Shown: positions 5,121 through 7,511 of the stretch, in pieces
How the letters are laid out: each line of letters opens with the position of its first letter
How positions within the stretch are numbered: position 1 is the first letter of the stretch
DNA from: Microcaldota archaeon
GTDB lineage: Archaea > Micrarchaeota > Micrarchaeia > Burarchaeales > Burarchaeaceae
Length of the DNA stretch: 7,511 nucleotides
Assembly: GCA_003660965.1 (NCBI GenBank)
Contig: QMVF01000033.1
Coordinates: forward strand, 1 to 7,511
Reading direction: 5' to 3'
The notes under the pieces: model-generated
Told to the model about the DNA's origin: nothing
Seen by the model: only the letters and a program-made list of their open reading frames with translations
The model's database searches: none
Made by a program: the position numbers and the translations under genes

Positions 5121-6227
5121 GTGAAGCGTGCTCCTTTGCTTGAAACAAAGGCAAAGCTTCTCTGCCGCGGTGCGCGGGTTGATGCGGAAGCGCGCGAGCT
5201 TTTTGAGCGCCAGAACCCTTCGAAGGTTAAGCGTGGTGGGCTGAGTTCAGGCGGAAAGGTGCTCCTTGCCGAAACCCTCTTCGTAAACTTTCCTTTTTAC
5301 GAGAAGCGCGATACGCCGCTTGAAGTGGTAAGGGATGGAGAAAGGGAGTTTGGGGTTTTGATACGAGAAGCTGGAGAGGCAGTTTGCTCCGCAGAAGTTC
5401 TGCAGGCACCTGACTGGTATGATCAAACTGTAAACGGCTTCCCCATAACTGCAATCTTTACAGCACACAATAGGCAGCTTGCAACTGCAGTATTCGAAGA
5501 CTGTGCACTATTTGCAACTCAGGAGCAGTGTCGCTTCTGCGTAATTAACCGAAGTCTTGCAAAGCGCAATCCTAACTTGAGGCTTAAGTCTGGTGAACTT
5601 TTGGTTGCTGCACTTGACAACATACCTACAGATGCATATGCCGGTATAACTCTGAACGGCGGAATGACTACTGCATCTGGGAGAGGTATTGAAGTAATGG
5701 TGCCTGTTGTAGAAGCAATACGAAAGAACTACCCAACTACCCCTATAGCTGTTGAAATGACGCCCCCTGCGGAGCTCAGCTGGATCGATGCGCTTGCAGA
5801 TGCGGGTGTTTCAAGTCTGATGATGAACCTCGAGATTTGGAATGAGAAAATACGCGAGAAGCTTATTCCAGGAAAGGACAGGTACTGTCCTAAGAATCAG
5901 TACTTGGCTGCGTTTGAACGCGCACTCGAGCACCTTGGAGTTGGCAAAGTATCAACCTGCTTTGTAGTAGGTACCGAACCTATTGAATCTCTGAAGCAGG
6001 GAATTGCAGAGGTAGTGAGCAGGGGTGTAATACCTTCCCCTCTTGCAGGCAGATATTTCGAAGACATTCCAGATTATCCATTCGTACCTGATGTGGACTG
6101 GAGGGAATTCTTGGATGTGGTAAGGTTTGCTGCGCAGGAGCTGAAAAAGGCAGGCGTACGAACTACTGATAGGGCGGGCTGCGTTGCATGTGGCATGTGT
6201 GATCTGATAAAGGATTTAATGCCTTGA
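5121..6227 (+). CDS. Radical SAM enzyme with C-x8-C-x2-C cluster motif
   Basis: A 368-residue protein from GTG 5121. The iron-sulfur cluster motif is Cys128, Cys137 and Cys140 (DCALFATQEQCRFCVINRS), spaced C-x8-C-x2-C instead of the usual C-x3-C-x2-C. The surrounding pattern (PDWYDQTVNGFP, then a TAVFEDC strand, then CRFCVI) resembles the MSMEG_0568-type radical SAM family as I recall it. A TLNGGM strand (177-182) stands where radical SAM barrels have the SAM-contacting GGE-type motif. The C-terminus adds Cys354, Cys357 and Cys360 (GCVACGMC), a candidate second cluster or metal site. The substrate is unknown. The start is uncertain: the frame is open from 5076, with TTG 5079 and GTG 5082 also possible, none with a strong Shine-Dalgarno site. 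GTG 5121 is chosen because the plausible domain sequence LLETKAKLLCRGARVD begins just after it. EndoQ follows after 16 nt. Confidence 0.85.
   Translation: MKRAPLLETKAKLLCRGARVDAEARELFERQNPSKVKRGGLSSGGKVLLAETLFVNFPFYEKRDTPLEVVRDGEREFGVLIREAGEAVCSAEVLQAPDWYDQTVNGFPITAIFTAHNRQLATAVFEDCALFATQEQCRFCVINRSLAKRNPNLRLKSGELLVAALDNIPTDAYAGITLNGGMTTASGRGIEVMVPVVEAIRKNYPTTPIAVEMTPPAELSWIDALADAGVSSLMMNLEIWNEKIREKLIPGKDRYCPKNQYLAAFERALEHLGVGKVSTCFVVGTEPIESLKQGIAEVVSRGVIPSPLAGRYFEDIPDYPFVPDVDWREFLDVVRFAAQELKKAGVRTTDRAGCVACGMCDLIKDLMP
6212..6225 (+). promoter_or_regulatory. Leaderless-type promoter inside the end of the radical SAM gene
   Basis: GGATTTAATGCCTT at 6212-6225 has its A/T core (ATTTAATG, 6214-6221) centred about 27 nt before ATG 6244, which lacks a Shine-Dalgarno site. 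It matches the elements at 2645-2658 and 4452-4466. The EndoQ gene may therefore have its own leaderless transcript in addition to any read-through. Confidence 0.4.
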
Positions 6228-6243
6228 GTTTCAATCAGCAAGC

Positions 6244-7500
6244 ATGCGCTTTATAGCAGACCTGCACCTGCACTCCAAGTACGCGCGCGCCACCAGCCCG
6301 CGGATGGATTTGCAGGGCATGGCAGAGGGAGCGAAGCTCAAGGGAATTGATGTGCTTGCAACAGCAGACTTCACCCACCCGCTCTGGTTCAAGGAGCTGA
6401 AAAACAAACTAAAGAAATCAGAGGATGGAAGCGGGCTGTATACCTATCGCGATGTTCGTTTTGTTGTAGGTACTGAAGTGAGCAACATCTTTTCAGCGGG
6501 TGGGAAAGTAAGGAAGATCCATACAGTGCTACTCATCCCTTCTCTCGAAATAGCGGAGCAGATAAATGACGTATTGGGCAAGAAGGGCAATTTGAAAGCA
6601 GATGGAAGACCTACTTTTGGAATGCCTGTGCTTGAGCTTGTAGAACTGGTCATGGGCTTCTCTCGCGAGAATGTAGTTATACCTGCCCATGTATGGACCC
6701 CTTGGTTCAGTTTATTTGGTTCAATGAGTGGCTTTGACTCAGTTGAGGAATGCTTTGGCGATCAGGCAAGGCACATATTTGCACTTGAAACAGGCCTGAG
6801 CAGCGATCCGGCTATGAACTGGAGGCTAAGCGCGCTTGACAAGTATGCGCTGGTTTCAAATTCAGATGCGCACTCGCCTCAAAAAATGGGAAGGGAGGCA
6901 AATGTATTCGATTTACAAAAAATAAATTACAAAAACATGATGAATGCCATACGCGAGAAAGACCAGAAGAGGTTCCTTTACACCATTGAGTTCTTCCCCG
7001 AGGAGGGCAAGTACCACTATGACGGCCATCGCGCCTGCAATGTATGTTTTTCACCAAAGGAAAGCATAAGTCACAACAATATCTGCCCGGAATGCGGGAA
7101 GAGGCTGACCATAGGTGTGATGCACAGGGTTGAGGGACTGGCTGACAGGCCCGAGGGCGCGAAGCCACCTGGCGCCATACCTTACAAGAGCATAGTGCCC
7201 TTGCTCGAGCTCATAGCGGCCGCTACCAAGCGAGCTGTGAATAGCGTTAAGGTGCGGGATATTTATTCGAAGCTGGTGCCAAAATTAGGGAATGAGTTTG
7301 CAGTACTATTGGATGTTCCGATGGAGCGAATAAAGAACGCGACCATAGAGCCAGTTGCAAATGCCATTCAGAAGATGCGCGAGGGTAAGGTGAGGATGAA
7401 GCCTGGCTATGATGGCGTGTTCGGTGAGCTGGTTTTAGATGAGCAGGAAAATATAAGAAAGACGGTTTCAAAGCAGGGAAGGCTTTCTGATTTTGATTGA
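6244..7500 (+). CDS. Endonuclease Q (EndoQ) family DNA repair nuclease
   Basis: A 418-residue protein of about the usual EndoQ length. EndoQ, described from Thermococcales, nicks DNA 5' of deaminated bases (uracil, hypoxanthine, xanthine) and abasic sites, starting an alternative excision repair. The PHP domain is complete: DLHLHSKYARATSPRM (6-21; His8, His10), DFTH (Asp42, His45), GTEVS (Glu78), KIH (His93), PAHVW (His149), ETG (Glu182) and SDAH (Asp208, His210). A four-cysteine zinc finger follows, CNVC (265-268) and CPEC (281-284), then a helical C-terminal region with MHRVEGLADRPEGAKPPG (293-310) that I recall as typical of the family. The ATG at 6244 places the MRFIADLHLHS strand at the very start. 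It lies 16 nt after the radical SAM stop without a Shine-Dalgarno site, and a TATA-like element lies 27 nt upstream. The 11 nt after its stop at the window end carry nothing assignable. Confidence 0.94.
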   Translation: MRFIADLHLHSKYARATSPRMDLQGMAEGAKLKGIDVLATADFTHPLWFKELKNKLKKSEDGSGLYTYRDVRFVVGTEVSNIFSAGGKVRKIHTVLLIPSLEIAEQINDVLGKKGNLKADGRPTFGMPVLELVELVMGFSRENVVIPAHVWTPWFSLFGSMSGFDSVEECFGDQARHIFALETGLSSDPAMNWRLSALDKYALVSNSDAHSPQKMGREANVFDLQKINYKNMMNAIREKDQKRFLYTIEFFPEEGKYHYDGHRACNVCFSPKESISHNNICPECGKRLTIGVMHRVEGLADRPEGAKPPGAIPYKSIVPLLELIAAATKRAVNSVKVRDIYSKLVPKLGNEFAVLLDVPMERIKNATIEPVANAIQKMREGKVRMKPGYDGVFGELVLDEQENIRKTVSKQGRLSDFD

Positions 7501-7511
7501 ACGTGAAGAGG

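Noticed and set aside
6812..7168. Minus-strand frame of 118 codons opposite endoQ
   Set aside because: It is a shadow of the EndoQ zinc-finger region; its Cys- and Pro-rich composition arises from the antisense reading.
1..7511. tRNA, rRNA, CRISPR array or insertion sequence
   Set aside because: No cloverleaf-like sequence with a T-arm GTTCRANYC match, no spaced direct repeats and no transposase-like protein were found; nearly all of the window is accounted for by genes and short intergenic gaps.

Overview
The window reads as archaeal chromosomal DNA of mid G+C content. It carries an AlaX editing protein, a small NAD kinase, YjbQ, UPF0235/DUF167, a SpoVT/AbrB-fold protein, a radical SAM enzyme and an endonuclease Q. 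Promoter-like A/T elements lie about 27 nt before several start codons, the spacing expected for archaeal TATA boxes and leaderless mRNAs. Other genes have strong GAGGTG(A) Shine-Dalgarno (SD) sites. I cannot name the lineage from sequence alone; an uncultivated euryarchaeal or DPANN archaeon is a reasonable guess.

Layout. Positions 1-1910 hold two plus-strand genes with no recognised family. Both proteins lack cysteine and both end in a flexible tail closing with Gly-Pro-Met; the second has a single membrane-type segment near its C-terminus. The second gene converges, with a 2-nt gap, on alaX (minus strand, 1913-2623). alaX is divergent from a three-gene plus-strand cluster, PHP phosphoesterase - yjbQ - NAD kinase (2677-4422). 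One A/T element centred at about 2650 lies 27 nt from both start codons and may serve both directions. A T-run follows the NAD kinase.

Positions 4486-4737 encode a UPF0235 protein behind its own leaderless-type promoter. Then come an AbrB-like protein (4807-5016) behind a TATA element and a perfect 7-bp hairpin, a radical SAM enzyme (5121-6227) with C-x8-C-x2-C cluster spacing, and an EndoQ-type DNA repair nuclease (6244-7500).

Functionally the recognisable genes are housekeeping or quality control: removal of mischarged amino acids from tRNA(Ala), NADP synthesis, and cleavage at deaminated DNA bases. No mobile element, CRISPR array, tRNA or rRNA was seen. The points most worth a second look are three: the paired orphan proteins with GPM tails; the repeated leaderless promoter motif with its symmetric bidirectional copy; and three genes (NAD kinase, AbrB-like, radical SAM) whose ribosome-binding signals point to a start outside the main reading frame or to no canonical start at all.
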